In this document: piece by piece, positions 23,904-35,900 of the stretch | How positions within the stretch are numbered: the stretch's first letter is position 1 | How the letters are laid out: every line of letters starts with the position of its first letter | Made by a program: the position numbers and the translations under genes | Notes under the pieces: generated by a model | Told to the model about the DNA's origin: nothing | Database searches by the model: none | Seen by the model: only the letters and a program-made list of their open reading frames with translations | Assembly: GCA_034440575.1 (NCBI GenBank) | Contig: JAOTOL010001603.1 | Span: 1,531,001 to 1,595,000, forward strand | DNA: 64,000 bases | DNA from: Imbricaverruca yamaguchii | Taxonomy: Eukaryota > Arthropoda > Thecostraca > Neoverrucidae | Direction: 5' to 3'

Positions 23904-26900
23904 TAGTATAGTGTATGGTGGAACATCCTGTGCCATGGTTAATTTGTACGCGTGACTATTATAGTGCAGAATGGAATACCCCGTGCCAAAGCTAATATGT
24001 GCGTGTGTCTAGTATAGTGCAGAATGGAACCCTGTGCCAAAGCTAATATGTGCGTGTGTCTAGTATAGTGCAGAGTGGAACACTCCGCGCCGTGGCTAAT
24101 ATGTGCGTGTGCGGCTGTCCGTGAAGAGTGGAACACTCCCCGCCATGGCTGATATGAGCGCGTGTCTATTATAGCGCAGAGTGGAACACTCCGCACCGTG
24201 GCTGATATACGTGTGCGGCTGTCCGTGCAGAGTGGGACACCCCGCGCCATGGCTGATATGCTACATGTCCGGCTGTCCGTGCAGAGTGGGACACCCCGCG
24301 CCATGGCTGATATGCTACATGTCCGGCTGTCCGTGCAGAGTGGGACACACCGCGCCATGGCTGATATGTTACCTGTCCGGCTGTCCGTGCAGAGTGGGAC
24401 ACCCCGCGCCATGGCTGATATGTTACCTGTCCGGCTGTCCGTGCAGAGTGGGACACCCCGCGCCATGGCTGATATGTTACCTGTCCGGCTGTCCGTGCAG
24501 AGTGGGACACCCCGGGCCATGGCTGATATGCTACATGTCCGGCTGTCCGTGCAGAGTGGGACACCCCGCGCCATGGCTGATATGTTACCTGTCCGGCTGT
24601 CCGTGCAGAGTGGGACACCCCGGGCCATGGCTGATATGCTACATGTCCGGCTGTCCGTGCAGAGTGGGACACACCGCGCCATGGCTGATATGCTACATGT
24701 CCGGCTGTCCGTGCAGAGTGGGACACCCCGCGCCATGGCTGATATGTTACCTGTCCGGCTGTCCGTGCAGAGTGGGACACCCCCGGGCCATGGCTGATAT
24801 GCTACATGTCCGGCTGTCCGTGCAGAGTGGGACACACCGCGCCATGGCTGATATGTTACCTGTCCCTGTCCGGCTGTCCGTGCAGAGTGGGACACCCCGC
24901 GCCATGGCTGATATGTTACCTGTCCGGCTGTCCGTGCAGAGTGGGACACCCCGGGCCATGGCTGATATGCTACATGTCCGGCTGTCCGTGCAGAGTGGGA
25001 CACCCCGCGCCATGGCTGATGTGTTACCTGTCCGGCTGTCCGTGCAGAGTGGGACACCCCGCGCCAGGCGGCTGATCCGGGTCGGGGGAGGGGGGATGTC
25101 CGGCTGTCCGTGCAGAGTGGGACACCCCGGCCATGGCTGATGTGGTACCTGTCCGGCTGTCCGTGCAGAGTGGGACACCCCGCGCCATGGCTGATATGTT
25201 ACCTGTCCGGCTGTCCGTGCAGAGTGGGACACCCCGCGCCATGGCTGATATGTTACCTGTCCGGCTGTCCGTGCAGAGTGGGACACCCCGCGCCATGGCT
25301 GATGTGTTACCTGTCCGGCTGTCCGTGCAGAGTGGGACACCCCGCGCCATGGCTGATATGTTACCTGTCCGGCTGTCCGTGCAGAGTGGGACACCCCGCG
25401 CCGGTTCGGCCTGTGCAACAACCACAAGTGCGGCACTTTCTCGGACGACACCCGACTCAGAATGGCGCACAGCTTGGCCAACGAGCCCGTCTCGCTGGAC
25501 CTGCGCGAGGGCGACCAGTTCGTGCTCGGGTGAGAATGTGGCGGCCGTGCGGACGACGGCGCGGCGGTGTCGCCTGGGGCAGCGGGCGGAGCCGGCCGAA
25601 AACTGGGGAGCCGTCGTCGCATCAGGCATGTGACTGGCGGCGGGTTCGCGTCCCGGTCGGGCCCGAACCTTTTTGGTCTTTTGAACTGTTGAGATGGGTG
25701 CTGATTGGACTTGTGAGCCGAATAAACTTCGCAGAGGCGTTCGTTGCTCGATGATGTTGCAACACGAGCGATCATTTTGCATCTGGAATGCAGTGAATTC
25801 GTGTGGTATCAGGTCGCAACGACTATAGCGAACTGGAATGTTGAAATATGTCTGCGCAATTTCGCCCTTGGTTCAGGTAGTATCGTCTGTGGCTAGGCTT
25901 CAGTCTTATATGAAGCCTAGCCACAGGTTGTCGGATGTCAGGTTGTCGGGTGTCAGGTTGTCGGGTGTCAGGTTGTCGGGTGTCAGGTTGTCGGGTGTCA
26001 GGTTGTCGGGTGTCAGGTTGTCGGGTGTCAGGTTGTCGGGTGTCAGGTTGTCGGGTGTCAGGTTGTCGGGTGTCAGGTTGTCGGGTGTCAGGTTGTCGGG
26101 TGTCAGGTTGTCGGGTGTCAGGTTGTCGGGTGTCAGGTTGGCGGGTGTCATGTAGTCGGGTGTCAGGTTGTCGGGTGTCTGGTGTCAGGTTGTCGGGTGT
26201 CGGGTTGTCGGGTGTCGGGTTGTCGGGTGTCAGGTTTTCGGGTGTCAGGTTTTCGGGTGTCAGGTTTTCGGGTGTCAGGTTTTCGGGTGTCAGGTTGTCG
26301 GGTGTCAGGTTGTCGGGTGTCAGGTTGTCGGGTGTCAGGTTTTCGGGTGTCAGGTTTTCGGGTGTCAGGTTTTCGGGTGTCAGGTTTTCGGGTGTCAGGT
26401 TTTCGGGTGTCAGGTTTTCGGGTGTCAGGTTTTCGGGTGTCAGGTTTTCGGGTGTCAGGTTGTCGGGTGTCAGGTTGTCGGGTGTCAGGTTGTCGGGTGT
26501 CAGGTTGTCGGGTGTCAGGTTGTCGGGTGTCAGGTTGTCGGGTGTCAGGTTGTCGGGTGTCAGGTTGTCGGGTGTCAGGTTGTCGGGTGTCAGGTTGTCG
26601 GGTGTCAGGTTGTCGGGTGTCAGGTTGTCGGGTGTCAGGCGGTGTGCCATTGACAGGTGCAGGACAGACGCCTACCAGGCGGCGCTGGAGCAGTTCTCAC
26701 TGCTAGACACCACCTGGCTGCGGAACGGCCACAAATGGCAGATCGACAACAATCGGATGGAGCTGCAGGTGAACCTGCCGTCAGTCCTCGATGTTGGTCA
26801 TCGCTCCTGAGTGAAGCGCATGCAGTAGGGCCTGGTCCACTGTCGGACGGTCGTGAACTTGGAGCCAGCCCACTCAATGTCAATTCGCACGTCTCAAATG

Positions 26901-29900
26901 TCTCAAAACGCTTTTGTTTTGAGAACAGAGTTGCAAATCAAAGGACTGAACATCCGTCAACTCACCGTTCAGGGTATGTCACATAGTTTGTTGTAAAATA
27001 GATCAGGAGGAAAAAACGGTAAGCTGTAGAGAACAACCTTGTATTCCATATGGTCCCTTAGATGTTTGTCCATCGCCATCGGACAATATCGGTATATTTG
27101 CGCCAGTGGCAGGAAGCCCGCGACTGGCCCCATTGGGTGACCCTAGAGCTTAATTACCGTCTATGGGCACAAGGGCAAATTCAGGAATCGTGATGGGAGG
27201 GCAGATGTCCGGAGGGGTGCCACTTCGAAAGTACCTGTAGGGGCTTTTACTCCGAGATGCTCCTCTAGCTGAAAAACTAGAGGTGCACTTGAGCTTTTCC
27301 TTCCTAAGGGGTGCCTTTTCCTCCCAGAGGGACGACTTTATTTGAAGAAAAAAATTGAAGGGACTGAGAAATACAATCGAACTTTCCTAGAGGGGCGCCT
27401 TTTCCCGGAAGAAGAGGCGCCCCCTTCCCAAGGGTGGTGGCACATGCCTCCAGTGCCCCCTTTGTATCCGTCACTGCTGTATGGCTGAAGACGAATGATG
27501 ACAACGTCGGCATCAACTAGATGCGACTGCTTTGGAAGGAGACAATGGGACAACTTGCACAATAATTCGAGACACAAAGCTGATTCTACATCGATGGTGA
27601 CCTCGCCGCCCGAAGCGAAATAGTCGAGTCATCAGGAATAAGTGATCTTCCAATACTTCGTGGCATGCGCTATGTACGTCAATAACCAACATACCGAATG
27701 GAGCAATGCTCAGCACACTGCCTTGCGGAATAAAATCCACCTGCACACACGCTTCTGATAGACAGTCTTCTGAGCGGACATCAAGCATCCACAGAGCTGC
27801 CCTCTAGTGCCACTCAGGACATTTCTCAATCCCGCGGCCCACCGGCGAAACAGTGTGGGCGGCGCCATTAGCCGTGAATGTGTATAAGGTGTGTCGTGAA
27901 CCAACCAATATACAAACACACACGGAGCTGCCCTGTGTGACGTCGTCGCCCGGCCGACAGGACCTGGACGTGGTGGTGCGGAACGCCAGCCGCGCCGACA
28001 CGGCCGTGTACGGCTGCGTGGTGGGGCCGAGCGGCGACAGCACCGGGCTGGTGGCCGTCGTCGCCGTGGTCGTCAGGACGGAGAACGTCACGCGGTGCGA
28101 CCATCGGGGAACGTCACGCGGTGCGACCGCCGCGGAACGCGCGCGCCCACGCCGAGCGCGCTGTGGGATCTGTGCCGGCCGGCTTTTGAGCGACGCGTTT
28201 AGCGGCTCGACCGAGCTTGGTCTTGTATGAGACTTGCGTGGAGATTAATGTGACGCATGCTGTTTTGAACTTACTAGTTACGGTGACTTCTTGATCTTGC
28301 CAAGTTGCAGCCGTGGATCTGGTATCTGATGCGTTTATAATATGGGAGGCACATGATTCGAAGCTAAGTGAACTTGTCCGCGGTAGTATGTATGAAAACA
28401 ATGCACCTCAAGGTGAGGCTTGCATGGGCACTAAACGACCAAACCTGGTCAATGCGTCCCAAAACAAAGATATCCAACCAAGGTGAGGCCTACCATGCAT
28501 TCCAGAATTGCAATAGTGAACAACGTATCCCCAGTTCGCTAAACATCGATCGCAAGTGTTGACAATTTCAGCCTACTGCTTCGACTTCCATCAACTTGTG
28601 GTGTTGAAGAGCGTACAGCTGAGGCGCACTCTGGTGAAGGCCACGCAGAAGCACGGTTCCCGACCTCCCACGCGCAATCCTCAAGGTGTGTGCCTTGTGG
28701 GCACTTCCCGCCAGGATGGGTGTCACATGAGGGAGTAGTCTGCCTTCAGTCCACGCACTGCAGCAGTCCGGACGGGAATGACAGCACCATCAGTGAAGCG
28801 TGTCTCCCGCGAGATTGTCTCACGCCTACATCCGCACCGTGCGTTTTCAGACGTGCCATGACCGGAGACTTGGTGGAGTTCAACTGTCAGGGAGATCTGC
28901 TGGACCAGGTGTACGACGACCTGCTGCACTTCTGGTACCTCGATGGTGAACTGTACTCCTACATGGGGTACAGGTGAGCGCATGTGTGAGAGGTATTCCC
29001 TTCGGTGACATGTCACTTGGTCGACTTAGTCTGTTCTATTTTGCATGCAACTTTGTGCAGAAGAGAAAGTATCACAGGCAGCACAAGTCCCTCTGCTTCT
29101 GTTGGTGTTCTGTTGTTCTGTATTGCAATACGAAATAGAATGGGTTTCTTTTCAGCTGTGCTGAAGTGGTTGCAATGCAAAGAGGTCCGGAGGAAAACGG
29201 TAGTCGAGACCAGTCTAAATCAGATATCCATAAGCCGCTCGCTCAATTTGGTTCGCCTTCCAGTTCCGGGGAGTGGAACGTAATTTGCGAAATTTTCCTT
29301 CCTTGATCCCATGGCAATTGTTCTTATGCTGTCGTCTACACAATGATGCAATGTATGCTTCTTCAAATGGTGGTTTTTCCTCACCTGTCCCCAGCGACAC
29401 ATCGTTGCTGAGAGAAAAGACAATTGTGAAGAGTTTGGTGTGAAGATCGTTCGCCTGGAAATGTTCCTGGGTGAGGGGGGAGGGGGTGAAGCGACACCGT
29501 CGCTGGGTGCAGCTGATGGGGCATATTTCGCCAACCTGATTGTTTGCAAAATGTATTGCGATGTCGCGTTGCTACGTTGTGGTGTTGTAACCGGTAACAT
29601 GTCAGGCCGCTCTTTTGCTTAGATGGTTGATTATCCGGCAATTATACTTACTGAATGCCCCACATGGCGATTGGTGAATGTGGGACGAGGATGGGCAAGT
29701 TCCCCGGCATGTTTCCCTTCCTCATTGACCCTTTCGACATCGTTCGAGGTTGTTGCACCAACGACCTTGAACGCCGGTCTAACGAACGAACCAACCAACC
29801 AATCAACCAACCGACCAATCAACCAACTAACCAACCAATCAACCAACCAGCCAACCAACCCACCAACCGACCAGCCAGCCAACCAACCAACCAACCAACC

Positions 29901-32900
29901 GACCCAACCGACCCACCAACCAAGCAACCAAGTAACCAACCAGTCAACCAACCCACCAATCGACTAACCGACCAACCGACCAACCAACGAACCGACCAAC
30001 AAACCAACCAACCAACCTGCCAACCGACCAATCGACCAACCAAGCAACCAATCAACCAGCCAACCAAACAAACAACCGACCATTGATTGATTGATTGATT
30101 ATTTTGCCTTAAGGGCCCATCAACTGCTTCTGGTTATGTAGCGCCCATTAAACAACCGACCAACCAACCAACGAACCAACCAACAAATCAACCGATCAAC
30201 CAACAAAGTTTGTCTGCCATACAGTGACCTTGTTTCTGAAATTACACTTCGCGTTCATGGTGTACCCTGGATGCAAGTATCTCATGTTTCCTGGCACTAT
30301 TTCGCAAGTTGCAAAAATGAAGTCCACACTTCAACTTCACATCCTTCTTGACATGTGGTTTGAAATGCAACATATCGCACATTGGTGGCATCCAAGAGTA
30401 TCGGGTGTATCCTGATGACAGCCACACCTACCTCGTGCTGTCAGGGTGCATCCTGGTGGTAGGTAACACCGACCTCGTGCTGTCAGGATCTATCCCGATG
30501 ACAACCACACCGACCTCGTGCTGCCGAAGATGGACCCCAACGACCCGCTGGAACCTCGGTACATCGCCATCCAGGACATCCGCCTCCAGGTGAGGTCAGG
30601 TGACGGATGACAGGGCACAAATCAGCGGCACTTGACTTCGGGTCAAGTGTCAGATCAGATGCATACAATCAGCGACTTAGCAAGCGTGTAGGACAGTGAA
30701 AAAGTCAGGTAGTTAATGTTATTTTTTACTTGCTCTTCGCTGCACCAACCCCAGCTCATTTATGTTCCAAACAAAAATAATAAATGTTGCGCAAATTTAA
30801 ATTATAACTGTGCATAGCGCTGCCATCGTATGTGTGTCATTATCAATCATGCACTTCGGTTTAGGACCGAACTTGCTGTGATGTTAGTTTGCACCATTTG
30901 TTCCAATACTGCATTATTTTTTATTTGATGTGATTTATCCATTCATGCATCGTTCGTTGATGACCTTACGAAATCACAGTACATGCTAAGTGTAAGCTTG
31001 TTGTATGGACCTTGCGCCGAAGTCTCGATCGGCAATTTCTAGTTCTATAGCACAAGTTTAGCGGGCGCTTGCCATACTCACAGTCAGGCACGGCCGCCTC
31101 GTACCTTTGCGCTCGACCATGCCTGGGGGGCAGATGTCATGTGGCCATCTCAACCGCCGGAGGCGTTAACACGCGCCCTGGGGGGGGGGCGAAATCCGCC
31201 CTCCCCTCCAGTTTTTCGTAGATGACTCCAAATTTTACCGGCCGATATAAGCTATTGTTTGTGTACCTGCTTATAAATGACCGCCGAGTTGCTTAAAGAA
31301 AGAAAAATTAAAATCAGCCGACAATTTTTTTTCTCGAGTTAGGGGTCGCTGAAGTAAAAAAAAAATGTTTAGAACGAGATCGCAAATATCGGCGCTGATG
31401 TGCTTCCCGTATATTGGCAAAAACGAAGTGTTCTTGACAAAATAAGCGACTTGTTTGATGTATATTGTCATAATATATTGTTTCAAAGTCATGTCAGGTC
31501 ACCGAGGTCAAGTCAGGTCAAGTTCATGACAGGTTAGCGCACGCTCTGTAGTGGGATGGCGAAATCAGCCCACTCCTCCGATTTTTCGTACATATCTTCA
31601 TATTGTATCGGAAAATATACGCCATTTTTTGCGTATCTGCTTCGAAATTATCTGCGTATCGAAATGATGATCTGCATTGTTTGAAGTAAGAAAAATGAAA
31701 ATCGGACGAAAATTTTTGAAGTTAGAGGTCGTTGAAGTAAAATAAATTCGCAGCTCTAGACCACAAAAATCGGCGCTGATGCGCTTCCCATATATTGGCA
31801 AAAGAGAAGTGTTCTTGACATGCACCAGTGACTTGTTTGATGCATATTATTATACTATGTAATTTAAAAGTCATGTTAGGTCGCCGAGGTCAAGCCAGAT
31901 CAAGTTCATTAGCCTGTCATGTGTGCCTAAGCATTTCCATGCCTAAGCATGTTCATTAGCCTGTCATGTGTTTGCTATTGTGTGCCTAAGCATTTCCATA
32001 CTGTATTCATGTATTTCACTCCTTTCTTTGCGAAGCTGATTGTGCCGAACCGCCCAAGGGAACAGTCGGGTGTGCAGCGCGGTTCCGGTAACTGGAGCAG
32101 GTAATGACCGGATAAAGTGCTCCTAGATAGGTGACCTGAGGTGAAATTGCGGGTCTGGCATCTATATTGCATCATTAGTAATGTGCAAAACATCATTAAT
32201 GCCAATTTTTGAGCATCTAAACACAATCACAGCGATCCATAACAATGACAAGCGAAGCCACACAAAACCAGAAAATTTTGTTAGTTTGACCTCATTTGAC
32301 CTTGAAGATATTGACATAAGGTCATTAAATTTGCACACAATATAGGTCATTATCGTGCCCATCCACCCTGCGAATTTCGTTGCTCTAGCCTCAGTAGGAG
32401 CCGAGATCTTAGGGGGCGGGATCCGCCTCCCCCGTCCAGTGCGTGTAATTTTCAGAGGCCCTCCAGGGCGCGTGTTAATTGATAGCGCGTAAAGCGACTC
32501 GATCCGTTGTGCCAAGATCCATACAGGCTCGACATGATCCATTGAGCTAACCAGTCGGCAGATTGAGGCATTGAAAAATAGTGCACAACATATCCACCGT
32601 TGGAAATCAACGAATTCACCAATCGGCTCAATTATCAGGCTGGCATCTAACCCTATTCAAATAACATGTGTCTACGTCAACGATATAGGTATTCTGTGAA
32701 TGATTAGCTTCACTCGCGTAGCAATTAAATCCCAATGCATGCTTACCTCATCCTCGTCTCCCATCCGAAGTCGGATATTCAAATCAGTAATGACATTCAT
32801 TAGGGGGGTCCACAGCGTCCACAGCCCCTCCAAATCGATCACTCCGTGGCCGTGTTCTGGCAGAACGCCAATTCCTCGACCGACCGTGGCCGTGTTTAGA

Positions 32901-35900
32901 TAGGACGTCAATATTGTGACCGATCGTGGCCGTGTTGTGACAGGATGTCAATTCCTCGACTCACTGTGGCCGCGCTGTGACAGGACGTGAACGAGACGGC
33001 GATCAACACGATGACCATGCGGCTGGCGAGTGAGCGGCTCAGCGGCGAGTGGGAGTGTCTCGTGTTCCAGCCCAAGTACCGCCTGCTGTGGACCACAAAC
33101 TGGTTCCGGCTGGAGGTGAGAGCCGCCGCACTGAGCCGACCCGTACTGGACAGTGGGCACGGTACTGAGCCGACCCGTACTGGACAGTGGGCACGGTACT
33201 GAGCCGGCCCGTACTGGACAGTGGGCACGGTACTGAGCCGGCCCGTACTGGACAGTGGGCACGGTACTGAGCCGACCCGTACTGGACAGTGGGCACGGTA
33301 CTGAGCCGGCCCGTACTGGACAGTGGGCACGGTACTGAGCGGCCCGTACTGGACAGTGGGCACGGTACTGAGCCGACCCGTACTGGACAGTGGGCACGGT
33401 ACTGAGCCGACCCGTACTGGACAGTGGGCACGGTACTGAGCCGACCCGTACTGGACAGTGGGCACGGTACTGAGCCGACCCGTACTGGACAGTGGGCACG
33501 GTACTGAGCCGACCCGTACTGGACAGTGGGCACGATACTGAGCCGGCCCGTACTGGACAGTGGACACGGTACTGAGCCGACCCGTACTGGACAGTGGGCA
33601 CGGTATTGAGCCGGCCCGTACTGAGCCGGCCCATACTGGACAGTGGGCACGGTACTGAGCCGACCCGTACTGGACAGTGGGCACGGTACTGAGCCGACCC
33701 GTACTGGACAGTGGGCACGGTACTGAGCCGACCCGTACTGGACAGTGGGCACGGTACTGAGCCGACCCGTACTGGACAGTGGGCACGGTACTGAGCCGAC
33801 CCGTACTGGACAGTGGGCACGGTACTGAGCCGACCCGTACTGGACAGTGGGCACGATACTGAGCCGGCCCGTACTGGACAGTGGGCACGGTACTGAGCGG
33901 CCCGTACTGGACAGTGGGCACGGTACTGAGCCGACCCATACTGGACAGTGGGCACGGTACTGAGCCGACCCGTACTGGACAGTGGGCACGGTACTGAGCC
34001 GGCCCGTACTGGACAGTGGGCACGGTACTGAGCGGCCCGTACTGGACAGTGGGCACGGTACTGAGCCGACCCGTACTGGACAGTGGGCACGGTACTGAGC
34101 CGACCCGTACTGGACAGTGGGCACGGTACTGAGCCGGCCCGTACTGGACAGTGGGTACGGTACTGAGCCGACCCGTACTGGACAGTGGGCACGATACTGA
34201 GCCGGCCCGTACTGGACAGTGGACACGGTACTGAGCCGACCCGTACTGGACAGTGGGCACGGTATTGAGCCGGCCCGTACTGAGCCGGCCCATACTGGAC
34301 AGTGGGCACGGTACTGAGCCGACCCGTACTGGACAGTGGGCACGGTACTGAGCCGACCCGTACTGGACAGTGGGCACGGTACTGAGCCGACCCGTACTGG
34401 ACAGTGGGCACGGTACTGAGCCGACCCGTACTGGACAGTGGGCACGGTACTGAGCCGACCCGTACTGGACAGTGGGCACGGTACTGAGCCGACCCGTACT
34501 GGACAGTGGGCACGGTACTGAGCCGGCCCGTACTGGACAGTGGGCACGGTACTGAGCCGGCCCGTACTGGACAGTGGGCACGGTACTGAGCCGGCCCGTA
34601 CTGGACAGTGGGCACGGTACTGAGCCGGCCCGTACTGAGCCGGCCCATACTGGACAGTGGGCACGGTACTGAGCGGCCCGTACTGGACAGTGGGCACGGT
34701 ACTGAGCCGGCCCGTACTGGACAGTGGGCACGGTACTGAGCCGGCCCGTACTGGACAGTGGGCACGGTACTGAGCCGGCCCGTACTGGACAGTGGGCACG
34801 GTACTGAGCCGACCCGTACTGGACAGTGGGCACGATACTGAGCCGGCCCGTACTGGACAGTGGACACGGTACTGAGCCGGCCCGTACTGGACAGTGGGCA
34901 CAATACCCGTACTGGAGAGTGGGCACGGTACTGAGCCGACCCGTACTGGACAGTGGGCACGGTACTGAGCCGGCCCGTACTGAGCCGGCCCATACTGGAC
35001 AGTGGGCACGGTACTGAGCGGCCCGTTCTGGACAGTGGGCACGGTACTGAGCCGGCCCGTACTGGACAGTGGGCACGGTACTGAGCCGGCCCGTACTGGA
35101 CAGTGGGCACGGTACTGAGCCGACCCGTACTGGACAGTGGGCACGATACTGAGCCGGCCCGTACTGGACAGTGGACACGGTACTGAGCCGGCCCGTACTG
35201 GACAGTGGGCACAATACCCGTACTGGAGAGTGGGCACGGTACTGAGCCGACCCGTACTGGACAGTGGGCACGGTACTGAGCCGGCTCCTACTGGACAGTG
35301 GGTACGGTACTGAGCCGACCCGTACTGGACAGTGGGCACGATACTGAGCCGGCCCGTACTGGACAGTGGACACGTTACTGAGCCGGCCCGTACTGGACAG
35401 TGGGCACAATACCCGTACTGGACAGTGGGCACGGTACTGAGCCGACCCGTACTGGACAGTGGGCACGGTACTGAGCGGCCCGTACTGGACAGTGGGCACG
35501 GTACTGAGCCGACCCGTACTGGACAGTGGGCACGGTACTGAGCCGGCCCGTACTGGACAGTGGGCACGGTACTGAGCCGGCCCGTACTGGACAGTGGGCA
35601 CGGTACTGAGCGGCCCGTACTGGACAGTGGGCACGGTACTGAGCCGACCCGTACTGGACAGTGGGCACGGTACTGAGCCGGCCCGTACTGGACAGTGGGC
35701 ACGGTACTGAGCCGACCCGTACTGGACAGTGGGCACGGTACTGAGCCGGCCCGTACTGGACAGTGGGCACGGTACTGAGCCGACTCGTACTGGACAGTGG
35801 GCACGGTACTGAGCCGGCCCGTACTGGACAGTGGGCACGGTACTGAGCCGGCCCGTACTGGACAGTGGGCACAGTACCCGTACTGGACAGTGGGCACGGT

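Noticed and set aside
23939..25782. Frames on both strands with [22 protein letters not shown] 18-residue repeats
   Set aside because: 54-bp array, a multiple of three, so frames stay open by construction.
25823..26810. LTPDN-type pentapeptide repeat protein (minus) and SGCRV repeat (plus)
   Set aside because: 15-bp intronic minisatellite bounded by real exons; no independent coding support.
29819..30067. Hydrophobic WLVGWLVG membrane protein on the minus strand
   Set aside because: Imperfect CAACC microsatellite; no start context and no codon bias.
31170..32474. LINE or SINE origin for the AT-rich duplicated block
   Set aside because: Terminal inverted repeats and TTAA on both sides fit a cut-and-paste DNA element better; no poly-A tail or pol III boxes.
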